From positions 1 to 39,306 of the IMG/VR virus record IMGVR_UViG_3300050138_000039: a DNA stretch of 39,306 nt, one strand, 5' to 3'. This DNA is from a virus. Made by a program: the position numbers and the translations under genes. The notes beneath the pieces are model-generated. The model did no database searches. It had not been told where the DNA came from and saw only the letters and a list, made by a program, of their open reading frames with translations. Below are positions 1 through 7,122 of this stretch, in pieces. Each line of letters opens with the position of its first letter. Position 1 is the first letter of the stretch.

Positions 1-200
1 GGTTTCTCACAGTAAAATCTGGCTCGGGTTTTGGTGGTGCTAAGGATGCAGAAACTTGGGCCATTATGCATCCCGGCCAAGAACTTGCACCTTCTTATTG
101 TGCAATGAATTTCCCTCTCGGTTCGAAGGTAACGTTTAAATATCGAGAGACAACCAATGACGGGCTTCCTAAGGAAGCAAGATACTACCGCAAGGCATAG
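1..200 (+). CDS. C-terminal end of an unidentified protein (5' partial)
   Basis: An open frame enters from the left edge (codons in frame from base 3) and ends at a TAG at 198-200, giving about 65 residues. The visible part is Gly/Ser-rich at first and then charged (ends ARYYRKA). I do not recognise the family. The next gene starts 9 nt after the stop, with GGAG overlapping the end of this one, so it belongs to the same rightward early operon. Confidence 0.6.
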   Translation, partial: FLTVKSGSGFGGAKDAETWAIMHPGQELAPSYCAMNFPLGSKVTFKYRETTNDGLPKEARYYRKA

Positions 201-209
201 GAGAATACC

Positions 210-503
210 ATGAAAACTTACGATCAATTGCGACGTTACTCACTTCAGATGGGATTAGAGATCGTACCGCGTCCACAAACGTTCGAATTGGAAAAGACGC
301 AACTATATCCTTCTGGAGTGCTCCAAGAGCTTGCTCACACGATCATGGAGCTTGAGAGCGACAAATGTATCTCAATGAATTATGAAGCATTGACCAATAG
401 TAACATCAGTACACTTCATGGGTATGTTAAGTCACATGGTCATGCACTACACTGTTACCGTAACGGAAACAAACGTGTGTTGTTCTCGGAGATACGAAAA
501 TGA
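210..503 (+). CDS. Hypothetical early protein, 97 aa
   Basis: The ATG at 210 follows a GGAGAATACC Shine-Dalgarno region. The stop overlaps the next ATG (ATGA, 500-503), so translation is coupled to the nuclease gene downstream. The protein is mixed alpha/beta with a basic C-terminal third (KSHGHALHCYRNGNKRVLF) that could bind nucleic acid, but no family is recognised. Confidence 0.6.
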   Translation: MKTYDQLRRYSLQMGLEIVPRPQTFELEKTQLYPSGVLQELAHTIMELESDKCISMNYEALTNSNISTLHGYVKSHGHALHCYRNGNKRVLFSEIRK

Positions 504-1690
504 GTAAGTACAAGACAGGTGAAATCGTCAAGGTGTACCCGCCGGTGGATGATTGTTTCCTACCGATGATGACGGGTGTTATCAAAGATTACGGTACACA
601 TTTGGTGCCGGGAAAACCCAATTACATGGTCCATGACATCAAGCGTCTGGACGATCCAAAGATGTTCACGATCACGGACGAATCTTGTTTGCGACGAGCG
701 TACACCCACATCAGCCCGTCTGCACTGTTCCTGTTCGAGAAGAATCCTCAAGAGATGTACATGAAGTACGTCGCGAGATACCGTGCTCCATCACTGCAAC
801 AGACACAACCAATGAGTATTGGGAGTTCGTTCGATGCGTACGTTAAAAGTTTCGTCATCAAGGCTCTCGCCAAAGGCGGTGAAGTTAATCCTCTCTACGA
901 GTTTGAGGCTTTGTTTAATGCCCAAGTTGAAAGTCACAACCGCGATTGGGGTCGGAAAGCGGGTCTATTTGCTTTCGAAGCATACAAGACATCCGGGGCG
1001 TTATCCGACATTTTCCTTGAGATTACTCAAGGGGACAAACATCCTCAGTTCGAATTCGAAGTTAAGGGACTAGTTAAGTCCGATGGCTATGAAGTGCCAT
1101 TGCTCGGTAAGCCTGATCTTTACTTCGTCAACAAGCACGGTGCTCAAATTGTTGGCGATTGGAAAGTGAACGGGTTCTGTGCGAAGACTCCTGTATCCCC
1201 TAAGGGTGGGTATACAATGGTCCGAGATGGTTGGGTCGGTAACAATACTAAGAGCCATCGTATCCCGCACAAAGATACACAGGTACAAACGATCAAGGGT
1301 ATTGAAGTCAATGTCGCCGCAACAATGGAAATGATTAACGCAGAATGGGCGACGCAACTATCTTGTTACGCTTGGCTCATGGGTGCTCCAGTAGGTTCAC
1401 CGTTCATCGCAGCCCTTGAACAATTGGCCTGTGGCGCGAGTAACAAGATTGATCAGCCAAATATTCGTGTTGCATCCTACCGAAACCTCGTGAGCAACAA
1501 GTTTCAGTTCGAAGTCTTCGCTCGCTTCAAGAAGTGTCACCAAGCATTAACGTCAGGACACTTCTTCACAGACGTATCCCGTATGGAATCAGACATGAAA
1601 TGTCTGGACTTGGAAAAGATGGCTCGCACGTTGCAGCCCACCGGGGATGCTGCTCAAGATTGGCTCAATAACGTGGATCGGGTGCGCTGA
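500..1690 (+). CDS. PD-(D/E)XK nuclease (RecB/Cas4-like exonuclease fold), 396 aa
   Basis: The protein carries the signature of RecB-family/Cas4-like nucleases: an SPSALFLFEKNP segment near residue 72 (the usual S-x-S-x-L...NP helix), GKPDLYF with D206, a core DWK at 220-222 giving the metal-binding D220 and catalytic K222, and an ATQLSCYAW motif with Q286 and Y290 (the QxxxY motif). The fold is well supported by this order of motifs. Phage relatives act in DNA recombination, end processing or degradation of host DNA; which of these applies is not shown by the sequence. There is no helicase domain. The start overlaps the preceding stop and its own TGA overlaps the next ATG (TGATG), so it sits in a tightly coupled operon. 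Alternative: a PDDEXK_1-type protein of unknown substrate. Confidence 0.75.
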   Translation: MSKYKTGEIVKVYPPVDDCFLPMMTGVIKDYGTHLVPGKPNYMVHDIKRLDDPKMFTITDESCLRRAYTHISPSALFLFEKNPQEMYMKYVARYRAPSLQQTQPMSIGSSFDAYVKSFVIKALAKGGEVNPLYEFEALFNAQVESHNRDWGRKAGLFAFEAYKTSGALSDIFLEITQGDKHPQFEFEVKGLVKSDGYEVPLLGKPDLYFVNKHGAQIVGDWKVNGFCAKTPVSPKGGYTMVRDGWVGNNTKSHRIPHKDTQVQTIKGIEVNVAATMEMINAEWATQLSCYAWLMGAPVGSPFIAALEQLACGASNKIDQPNIRVASYRNLVSNKFQFEVFARFKKCHQALTSGHFFTDVSRMESDMKCLDLEKMARTLQPTGDAAQDWLNNVDRVR

Positions 1691-1899
1691 TGCGAGAAGA
1701 CTACCGGGAAGCGATTGAGAAGATGTTTCCAAATGGTTTCCTTCTGATCTACCCAATAAATGATCAGAAGTCGGTAAGGATGGCGTACAAATTACCAGAT
1801 GAACAAACGTTGGCAGGATTGGAAATTTGGCATATAGTAAACGCAATCGAGGAAGCAGCAGAAAAGAAAAAGGAGGAGGACAAGAATGATAAAGGCTGA
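1690..1899 (+). CDS. Hypothetical protein, 69 aa
   Basis: The gene starts on the ATG that overlaps the nuclease stop codon and ends 13 nt inside the thyX start. The N-terminal half is hydrophobic/aromatic (GFLLIYPI) and the C-terminus is a highly charged Glu/Lys tail (EEAAEKKKEEDKN). The Lys-rich end is encoded by the same purine tract (AAGGAGGAGG) that supplies the ribosome binding site of thyX, so its composition may partly reflect that overlap. No family is recognised. Confidence 0.5.
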   Translation: MREDYREAIEKMFPNGFLLIYPINDQKSVRMAYKLPDEQTLAGLEIWHIVNAIEEAAEKKKEEDKNDKG

Positions 1900-2728
1900 G
1901 ATAGTCGCTGACAGTATCAGCGAAGCAGGAGCGCGCATTACAACGTTCTTGCTTGTCTACCCACGGTTCATCCATAGTGAGCTTATGACTCACCGTGCGT
2001 TTAGCCGCAATGCCGCCAGCAGTCGCGCCATCCCGTTCAAAAAGATGGTGAAGATGATCCAAGAGAACGTGGCAATGCCTATACATTGGGGCGCGGAACA
2101 GAAGGGAATGCAGTCAGGCGGTGAGGTTGAGAACAAACAAGGCGCTATCTTGAAATGGAATCGGGCCTGTAGATTGGCGATCTTATCAGCTAATCAATTA
2201 GCCAAACTCAACGTCCACAAGTCCATCTGTAATCGTTTGCTCGAACCATTCGCACACATGACCACGTTGGTCACGGCCACCGAATTGAACAATTTCTTCA
2301 ACCTTCGGGCACACAAAGATGCAATGCCCGAGTTTCAAGAATTGGCGTACCTGATGTTGGACTTGTACGTTCAGAACGAACCGCGCGTAAGAAAAGGTAA
2401 GCAATGGCATCTCCCTTACGCTAATAAGTATTTACCTGAGAATCTGCCTATCGAACTATTGCTCAAGATCAGCACCGCACGTGCGGCACGAACATCTTAT
2501 CTCACAATGGACGGTGAGATTGCGCACGAGAAGGATTACGAACTCCACGATCGTTTATCCTCATCGGGACATTGGAGTCCGTTCGAACACCCGGCTTTAC
2601 CTTTGGAAAATCCAAAAGAAATCTGTGGCAATTTCATCGGTTGGATGCCGTATCGCAAACAGTTCCCAAACGAGAACCAGTCCATCTTGAAGTCAATCCC
2701 AAGGTGTAAACAGAATGCAGCGAAATAA
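1886..2728 (+). CDS. thyX: FAD-dependent thymidylate synthase (ThyX), 280 aa
   Basis: ThyX makes dTMP from dUMP with methylene-tetrahydrofolate and reduced FAD. The protein has the ThyX motif in the form HRAFSRNAASSRA at residues 36-48 (canonical RHRxxSxNxxSxR), and the downstream active-site helix FFNLRAHKDAMPEFQELA (about residue 137 onward), where the Arg and the acidic/amide residues contact dUMP and flavin in characterised ThyX. The first Arg of the canonical motif is replaced by Thr (THR), a variant seen in some phage-type ThyX-like proteins. The start is chosen for the strong AAGGAGGAGG upstream. It overlaps both neighbours slightly. With the MazG-like gene at 7123 it forms the nucleotide-pool part of the early region. 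Confidence 0.85.
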   Translation: MIKAEIVADSISEAGARITTFLLVYPRFIHSELMTHRAFSRNAASSRAIPFKKMVKMIQENVAMPIHWGAEQKGMQSGGEVENKQGAILKWNRACRLAILSANQLAKLNVHKSICNRLLEPFAHMTTLVTATELNNFFNLRAHKDAMPEFQELAYLMLDLYVQNEPRVRKGKQWHLPYANKYLPENLPIELLLKISTARAARTSYLTMDGEIAHEKDYELHDRLSSSGHWSPFEHPALPLENPKEICGNFIGWMPYRKQFPNENQSILKSIPRCKQNAAK

Positions 2729-2909
2729 TGAAATATACAAGATCGCGAAGGACCATAAAGATAACTTCTCAAGGGTAATGTCCGTCGAGAAATGGGATAA
2801 ACGACCTCGAAAACAATGTCACTGTGGGACGGTGATAAGTAAATACAATACACGTAACTGGTGCCGGGCTTGTCAGAGAAAGGGCAAAGATAATGAGCCA
2901 AAAGAATGA
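2715..2909 (+). CDS. Small zinc-ribbon-like protein, 64 aa
   Basis: This short, basic protein has four cysteines spaced as CxC...CxxC (QCHCGT, then WCRACQRK), compatible with one structural zinc. The N-terminal half is helical and charged. It overlaps the end of thyX by 14 nt and the next gene by 17 nt. Function is unknown; a nucleic-acid-binding accessory role is only an inference from size and zinc-ribbon character. Confidence 0.5.
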   Translation: MQRNNEIYKIAKDHKDNFSRVMSVEKWDKRPRKQCHCGTVISKYNTRNWCRACQRKGKDNEPKE

Positions 2910-3420
2910 ATGGAATATCCGACCCGGCTTCTACGAACATTGGAAGAGCAAGGATATCTACGAAGTATTGTTCACAACCAAAGATTGCACAAATTGTCCT
3001 GACTGCGGCAATAGTGGAGTAAACGTAGTCTATCGTAATGTCAAGACACGTAAGATGTACACGCGGGACGCGGCTGAGTTCATGGAGAAATTGGAGCATA
3101 TTCCAAGGTTCAAACTTGTGAACGAACTTGATACACCATTGGCTTTGTTTGTCGAGACATTGCGAATGAATCGTATCGAGTATCTGCGAATGTGTATGGA
3201 GAATCCATTGTTCGTTCAGAACCGGGCGAATCAACCCTTCAAGTACATGCTTGGCGACAAGATCAGTTTCGCCAGTTGTATCCGACTGGTCAATACCAAA
3301 ACAGCCAACAACCTACTGACTTGGTTGAATAGTTGGGCACCAGAACCGACAACCAGCTACGAGAAGAAACGTCTGCGAGGCCAAGATGATGTTAATGATA
3401 GTGTTGACTCTTCATCTTAA
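2893..3420 (+). CDS. Hypothetical protein, 175 aa
   Basis: The gene is coupled to its predecessor by a 17-nt overlap. The protein has an N-terminal CTNCPDCG cluster (possible zinc site with few ligands), a mid-section rich in helix formers and a Ser/Asp-rich C-terminal tail (DDVNDSVDSSS). No family is recognised. A perfect 9-bp hairpin starts at the base directly after the TAA. Confidence 0.55.
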   Translation: MSQKNEWNIRPGFYEHWKSKDIYEVLFTTKDCTNCPDCGNSGVNVVYRNVKTRKMYTRDAAEFMEKLEHIPRFKLVNELDTPLALFVETLRMNRIEYLRMCMENPLFVQNRANQPFKYMLGDKISFASCIRLVNTKTANNLLTWLNSWAPEPTTSYEKKRLRGQDDVNDSVDSSS

Positions 3421-3574
3421 CTTCTGTTCTTGTGAACAGAAGCAGGATTGTGTAGATGAAGTGGCAGGTCGTAAACCATTAACAGGGCGAACATTTAATG
3501 GAGGGATGGAGCATACAGCGAACTTTCTGGACCTTGTGAAGTTAGTCTTAAACCGTAGGCACAAAGGGAGATAG
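3386..3574 (+). CDS. Possible small secreted or lipoprotein-like protein, 62 aa
   Basis: The ORF begins ATGATG inside the end of the previous gene, 7 nt after a GAGG, and fills the gap to the gene at 3578. Its N-terminus (MMLMIVLTLHLNFCSC) resembles a short signal sequence with cysteines near a possible lipobox, followed by a polar domain. Against it: a perfect hairpin (3421-3442) lies within it directly after the upstream stop, which suggests this could instead be untranslated leader. The call is tentative. Confidence 0.35.
   Translation: MMLMIVLTLHLNFCSCEQKQDCVDEVAGRKPLTGRTFNGGMEHTANFLDLVKLVLNRRHKGR
3421..3442 (+). other. Hairpin immediately after a stop codon
   Basis: CTTCTGTTC (3421-3429), loop TTGT, GAACAGAAG (3434-3442) form a perfect 9-bp stem beginning at the first base after the TAA of the 2893-3420 gene. 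No T-run follows, so it is not a standard terminator. It may be an mRNA 3'-end stabiliser or processing site between operon segments. Confidence 0.55.
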
Positions 3575-3577
3575 AAC

Positions 3578-4012
3578 ATGCCAGCGAAAAATTTCAACCA
3601 GATCGAGAACGAAGACTACCGCATCAACCCAACGCAATTGATTGTTCGGAAAGCGGTGATCCAGAACGGCACGAGCGCCGACGATATCTTCAACCGTCAC
3701 AATATCGAAGGTACTATTATCGAGACGTTGCCACATGCAATGCACGGTCTTGGCGGTAAGAAGCCGGTCGCTTGTTTCGTCTTCCGTATCGAAGCGGCAC
3801 AAATGACCACGGATGAAATCGCCAAGAAGGAAGCAGAACTCAAGGCGAAGAAAGTAGCACAGGATAAGGCAGACGCAGAGGCCGTGAAAACGTCCGTAGC
3901 GAGTGCACCACCGCCGCCTCCGCACATGCCATCCACTCAGGAACCGAAAGATCCTGATGCGGAAGCGAAGGGCACACCACGCACGCCGGGTACTCTGCCG
4001 ACCAAGAAGTAA
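3578..4012 (+). CDS. Hypothetical protein with Pro-rich tail, 144 aa
   Basis: The ATG at 3578 is preceded by GGGAGATAGAAC. Residues 1-75 look like a compact alpha/beta domain (GGKKPVACFVFRIE strand), about 75-110 form a Lys/Glu/Ala-rich helix likely to be coiled coil, and 110-144 are low-complexity with five consecutive prolines and PT/PG repeats. No family is recognised. A GTAA-tetraloop hairpin follows 8 nt after the stop. Confidence 0.6.
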   Translation: MPAKNFNQIENEDYRINPTQLIVRKAVIQNGTSADDIFNRHNIEGTIIETLPHAMHGLGGKKPVACFVFRIEAAQMTTDEIAKKEAELKAKKVAQDKADAEAVKTSVASAPPPPPHMPSTQEPKDPDAEAKGTPRTPGTLPTKK

Positions 4013-4019
4013 ACACGGG

Positions 4020-4039
4020 GGTGGCCCGTAAGGGCCACC
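4020..4039 (+). other. GNRA-tetraloop hairpin between early genes
   Basis: GGTGGCCC (4020-4027), loop GTAA, GGGCCACC (4032-4039) form a perfect 8-bp GC-rich stem capped by a GNRA-type tetraloop. No U-run follows. It lies 20 nt before the ATG of the next gene, so an mRNA-stabilising or attenuating role is more likely than termination. Confidence 0.6.
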
Positions 4040-4059
4040 ATATTCAATTGGAGATAGTC

Positions 4060-4278
4060 ATGGACATTGGAACAAAAGTCAGCGTTAAGTGGAAAGGTCT
4101 TGAGTTTACGGGCACTATCCAAGGTATTGTAATGGGTGCTTTCAGTGTATGTCCCGATGTGATGACACCTGAGATTGAAAAATTACGTACTGTAACATTT
4201 GATCCACCCGGTTGTATTGTGTTACATGCCACCTACATCAAGGAAATTACTAATGCTGATAAAGTTGACGAGCCATAA
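4060..4278 (+). CDS. Hypothetical protein, 72 aa
   Basis: The start at 4060 is preferred because TTGGAGATAGTC precedes it. A GTG 39 nt upstream would place the hairpin inside the coding region. The protein looks like a small beta-barrel (GTKVSVKWKGLEFTGTIQGI), a pattern typical of SH3-like folds, but no family is assigned. Confidence 0.55.
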   Translation: MDIGTKVSVKWKGLEFTGTIQGIVMGAFSVCPDVMTPEIEKLRTVTFDPPGCIVLHATYIKEITNADKVDEP

Positions 4279-4465
4279 TACACAGACACAAGAGGATGGG
4301 GATGGTGATTTAACTGTCAGTGTCCGACACATCATTTACTACAAGCGAGGTAAGGATGCGACGGTTGTTTACCTCCAGAGTACACAAGCACCGTTGGTTG
4401 TTCGAGAATTTCCCGGCACGATTGACAAGAGGATCAAACAATGCTTAGCCGCGAAGACAAAATGA
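4253..4465 (+). CDS. Hypothetical protein, 70 aa
   Basis: The start at 4253 follows AAGGAAATTACTA and overlaps the preceding gene by 26 nt. It ends 25 nt inside the next gene. The protein contains alternating hydrophobic strands (VRHIIYYKRGKDATVVYLQ). No family is recognised. Confidence 0.5.
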   Translation: MLIKLTSHNTQTQEDGDGDLTVSVRHIIYYKRGKDATVVYLQSTQAPLVVREFPGTIDKRIKQCLAAKTK

Positions 4466-4731
4466 TCGAGTCGATGAGACTGACTCTCATTAAATACGTA
4501 GAAGGATACACCGGTCGCGATCTCGCGCAACTTGAACTAAAGAAATTAGCCACATGGAAGAACGAACACAAGGTACGAAAGTTTAAGGCTGCGTTCAAAG
4601 GCCGCAGAGAATACGGCAATGCAACGCACCTGTTTGAGGGTCGAGCCTTGACCCTCAAGAGTGTCACCAAAATGTGTCAAGACATGATGGGCAGCAATTA
4701 CACTTGTTTTGTTGTCAAGGAGATATTATGA
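4441..4731 (+). CDS. Hypothetical basic protein, 96 aa
   Basis: The ATG follows GAGGATCAAACA. The sequence is predominantly helical and basic. A 9-bp inverted repeat (4634-4642/4650-4658) lies within the coding sequence. The final codons overlap the RNase H-like start as ATGA. No family is recognised. Confidence 0.5.
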   Translation: MLSREDKMIESMRLTLIKYVEGYTGRDLAQLELKKLATWKNEHKVRKFKAAFKGRREYGNATHLFEGRALTLKSVTKMCQDMMGSNYTCFVVKEIL

Positions 4732-5159
4732 GCGTTATCTGCATCGATGGCTCAGGAACATCCAAGGCCGATTACTCTGGCATTGCTGTTGTCACGGAGA
4801 AAACGTTTGTTGCGGTACGTCTCAAGAAACAAGGTTGTAATTCGGCTGAGATGGCAGCGTTTAACATGGCTGTTAGAATACATGAGTGCGGTAAACCATT
4901 GACCATTATCACGGACAGTAAGCACGTGATCGCACACCATGACACTTGGCATCAGGTCCATTGGTTCAAACGTTGCAGCAGTAGGCAAATGATATTGGCT
5001 GATCTTCTGTCCAAGTTCATTTGTCATGCCGGTGGTTTCAAATTGTCCGGCTTTTGGGTGCCGGAAGATATACCTCGCTACGAACAGGCGGTTATCCATT
5101 TCAGGAGAAAACTGAATGATCCGGTACGAACTGGAGTATCGCGTACCCAACAAAGGTGA
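4728..5159 (+). CDS. RNase H-fold protein (RNase HI-like), 143 aa
   Basis: The start at 4728 (ATGA overlap) gives an N-terminus on the first catalytic strand: ICIDGSG with D7, then SAEMAAFNMAV with E41, then TIITDSKHVI with D63. This D-E-D order and the DGSG/TDSK contexts match RNase HI-type enzymes, which cut RNA in RNA-DNA hybrids such as replication primers. A fourth acidic residue is uncertain (candidate Asp in ILADLLSK or in VPEDIPRYE). The length is near that of minimal RNase HI. In phages such genes are usually part of the replication set. An alternative is an RNase H-fold domain with a non-canonical role. Confidence 0.65.
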   Translation: MSVICIDGSGTSKADYSGIAVVTEKTFVAVRLKKQGCNSAEMAAFNMAVRIHECGKPLTIITDSKHVIAHHDTWHQVHWFKRCSSRQMILADLLSKFICHAGGFKLSGFWVPEDIPRYEQAVIHFRRKLNDPVRTGVSRTQQR

Positions 5160-5304
5160 TCACTGTTGGGATAAAGAGACCAGACAATTCTACGTTTGCA
5201 TCAAGCCCAAGGGTGTAGAACCAGTGCTTACCTACGTGGAGTTCGATGGTTGTAGTAAGATGGTGTTTGACATATTCAAATCTTTATTTAAGGGGAAGAA
5301 ATGA
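5116..5304 (+). CDS. Hypothetical protein, 62 aa
   Basis: The ATG at 5116 has a good GGAG 9 nt upstream (CAGGAGAAAACTGA) and overlaps the RNase H-like gene by 44 nt. The protein is beta-rich (YELEYRVP, FYVCIKPKG, LTYVEFDG) with a basic C-terminal helix (KSLFKGKK). No family is recognised. Confidence 0.5.
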   Translation: MIRYELEYRVPNKGDHCWDKETRQFYVCIKPKGVEPVLTYVEFDGCSKMVFDIFKSLFKGKK

Positions 5305-5546
5305 AACGTACATGGACACAAAGAACAAGTGGACCTGCGGAGATTTTCACGACAGAAAATCCCCTCGCAAGAATGGTGATAATCCACGTGACACTGAATC
5401 TCGATATCTATTATCACTGGACAATTAGGTACAAGAAGGTGCCGTACGTTTATCTCAAGAGTAGGAGAAAGTTCAAAACGTTCAAACAGGCAGAACGTAG
5501 TATGGTTCGGTTCATGAAGAAAGTCAATAATTGGTGTGGCCGATGA
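5301..5546 (+). CDS. Hypothetical basic protein, 81 aa
   Basis: The gene starts on an ATGA overlap with AGGGGAAGAA upstream. It is Arg/Lys- and aromatic-rich, with a basic C-terminal helix (RRKFKTFKQAERSMVRFMKK). Small basic early phage proteins often bind host proteins or nucleic acid, but nothing here identifies the role. Confidence 0.5.
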   Translation: MKRTWTQRTSGPAEIFTTENPLARMVIIHVTLNLDIYYHWTIRYKKVPYVYLKSRRKFKTFKQAERSMVRFMKKVNNWCGR

Positions 5547-5761
5547 ATAAACATAAGGTTGAACCGAGATATATTGACTCTTTGTTCAAGCCTTACAATG
5601 TAATGGCTGCCCTGTATCTTAAAGAGAAACAGAAGGCTCGGTCGCATCATTGCGTGGAATGCAGTAAGTACGGTGAAGGTGGTTGTGAGCGCTGTGAGCA
5701 CGATTTCATACAACAACCAGATCAAGGTGAGAAGTGTAGTGTCTGCAACTTAATGTGTTAG
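5543..5761 (+). CDS. Cys-rich zinc-binding-type protein, 72 aa
   Basis: The start is the ATG at 5543 in the ATGA overlap; a TTG 12 nt upstream is possible but less likely. The C-terminal half holds CVEC, CERC and CSVC pairs, enough ligands for one or two zinc sites of a treble-clef or rubredoxin-like knuckle. The N-terminal half is helical. Function is unknown. Confidence 0.55.
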   Translation: MNKHKVEPRYIDSLFKPYNVMAALYLKEKQKARSHHCVECSKYGEGGCERCEHDFIQQPDQGEKCSVCNLMC

Positions 5762-5770
5762 GAGCTTGTA

Positions 5771-6081
5771 ATGGGAATCATAAGCAAAGTAATCTTCAAG
5801 AAGGACGGTTACCGTTGTGTTATCAATAGTGAACATCCTTGCGCTATTAGTGATGATGTTACAAAAGGCATATTTGGGAGGTCGAGGAAGGTAAGGATGC
5901 AGAGGGACGTGTACGTTGGAGTCCTGTGCCACAACATCAGCTTTTGATTGTCGCCGAATTAGCAGCACGACAGATCGTTGAGTTGGAAGAACGTAATCTG
6001 AAATTACAGATTGAGTACAATAAGCTATCCAAGGAATGTTGTGAGGTACGGTTGGCCTTGAGAGATAAGGAGATAAGGTAA
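5771..6081 (+). pseudogene. Frameshifted small gene (two overlapping frames)
   Basis: The ATG at 5771 has TAGGAGCTTGTA upstream and opens a 58-aa frame ending at 5947. A second frame (-1 relative) is open from 5857 to a TAA at 6079-6081 and reads as a convincing coiled-coil C-terminus (IVELEERNLKLQIEY, then LRDKEIR) that abuts the next ATG exactly as the other operon genes do. Adding one A to the AAAA run at 5863-5866 joins them into a single protein of about 103 aa. No canonical X-XXY-YYZ slippery site lies in the shared open window, so a real mutation or a homopolymer assembly error is more likely than programmed frameshifting. The family is unknown. Confidence 0.5.
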
Positions 6082-6552
6082 ATGTCCTACTTCGTTTACA
6101 TTTCACATAGAGATCCTGTTGAAGCAATCCTCGCTGCAAGGCATTTGATGCAGTCAGGATACTTTCCGTTCGTTCCGTCCCTGAATAAACTAGTAGCCGG
6201 GAAGACGGACGAACAGTGGCAAAACTACTATAAGAATTGGATGTTCCGTTGCGATTGTGTTCTACTGACGGAAACATTCCGAACGCACGAGAAGCAGTGG
6301 GCGATGGAGATTAAGTTGCCTATCTGTAGCAGCGTTGAACAGGTCTTCCAATTGTTGCTCCCGCCCTTCGCGGAGTTGGGACGTAAGTTCGGTGAAGCGT
6401 GCGCCCTACATCTTGATAAGAAAGAGGATTGGCGCAAGTACAATAAGGAGGAAGCTCTCAAGCAATTCCACAATTTGTGTGGCCTTGGCGCCAAGCCACT
6501 TGAAATTGGCGTTTGTGCTCTTCAAGCGTGGGATAGGGAAACAAATGGTTAA
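6082..6552 (+). CDS. DUF4406/DUF1937-like (nucleoside 2-deoxyribosyltransferase-like) protein, 156 aa
   Basis: The N-terminal 90 residues follow the Rossmann-like pattern of this superfamily: a first strand YFVYISHRDP, helix EAILAARHLMQSGYFPFVPSL, a middle acidic/aromatic segment (DEQWQNYYKNWMFRCDCVLLT) and WAMEIKLPICSS, where the Glu corresponds to the conserved E-x-x-x-A/L of the family. Such phage proteins are predicted to act on nucleosides or nucleotides. The C-terminal 60 residues are helical and unassigned. It starts directly after the TAA of the frameshifted gene. Confidence 0.5.
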   Translation: MSYFVYISHRDPVEAILAARHLMQSGYFPFVPSLNKLVAGKTDEQWQNYYKNWMFRCDCVLLTETFRTHEKQWAMEIKLPICSSVEQVFQLLLPPFAELGRKFGEACALHLDKKEDWRKYNKEEALKQFHNLCGLGAKPLEIGVCALQAWDRETNG

Positions 6553-6561
6553 GGAGCCAAG

Positions 6562-6912
6562 ATGGAACAGCAAAAGATAGTAAGACATCAAGCGCCAAGG
6601 AATTTCGCCCGTTGTATCGGTAAGTTTGCTGTGCCGATTAGTTGGGTTTTCGTTCGGTCAGAACCAATGACGACGGAGAAATTTGTACTCAACAAAAGAT
6701 TGTTCAATAACATGATTGTTATCGAAGCGGATTTCAAGCCTTGGAATGATACTGTTGAGTACATAGCCATTGGACCCATGTTCAGTGAATTACCTGAAAG
6801 TGAACATTGTGTGCCCGAGTACGTTGTTGTCATCGATAAAGATGGACGTGCAATCTTCGACTATAAAAAGGGGGTAACATGTTCATCCAAGTCGTACCAA
6901 CCTCAGGAATGA
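6562..6912 (+). CDS. Hypothetical protein, 116 aa
   Basis: The ATG follows AAGGAGCCAAG. The protein is beta-rich with alternating hydrophobic strands (NMIVIEADF, VEYIAIGPMF, YVVVIDKDGRAIFDY), suggesting a small sandwich or barrel. No family is recognised. It overlaps the next gene by 34 nt. Confidence 0.55.
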   Translation: MEQQKIVRHQAPRNFARCIGKFAVPISWVFVRSEPMTTEKFVLNKRLFNNMIVIEADFKPWNDTVEYIAIGPMFSELPESEHCVPEYVVVIDKDGRAIFDYKKGVTCSSKSYQPQE

Positions 6913-7121
6913 CGAAAGATTCATTGGTCAATGTGAATCATGTCCAAAACGTTGATCTGATCTTTCAAGATGGACAGTGGCAAGTAATCATTGATCAGTA
7001 CAATGTTGCCACTTGCATTGCTGGACCGACCGAAAATGAAGAAGATGCGCGTCGTATCTTCGATCTCGTTAAACAACAGTTACGATCAAGCAATTTGCTA
7101 ATCGTACACAAGATAGGATAA
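6879..7121 (+). CDS. Hypothetical protein, 80 aa
   Basis: The ATG at 6879 is preceded by AAAGGGGGTAAC. The sequence (VNVNHVQNVDLIFQDGQWQVIIDQ) looks like a small beta-sheet followed by a helix (NEEDARRIFDLVKQQL). Many phages encode similar short proteins of unknown function near MazG genes. Confidence 0.5.
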   Translation: MFIQVVPTSGMTKDSLVNVNHVQNVDLIFQDGQWQVIIDQYNVATCIAGPTENEEDARRIFDLVKQQLRSSNLLIVHKIG

Positions 7122-7122
7122 A

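Noticed and set aside
5857-5947. Programmed -1 frameshift in the broken early gene
   Set aside because: No X-XXY-YYZ heptamer exists in the shared open window, unlike the tail chaperone gene.
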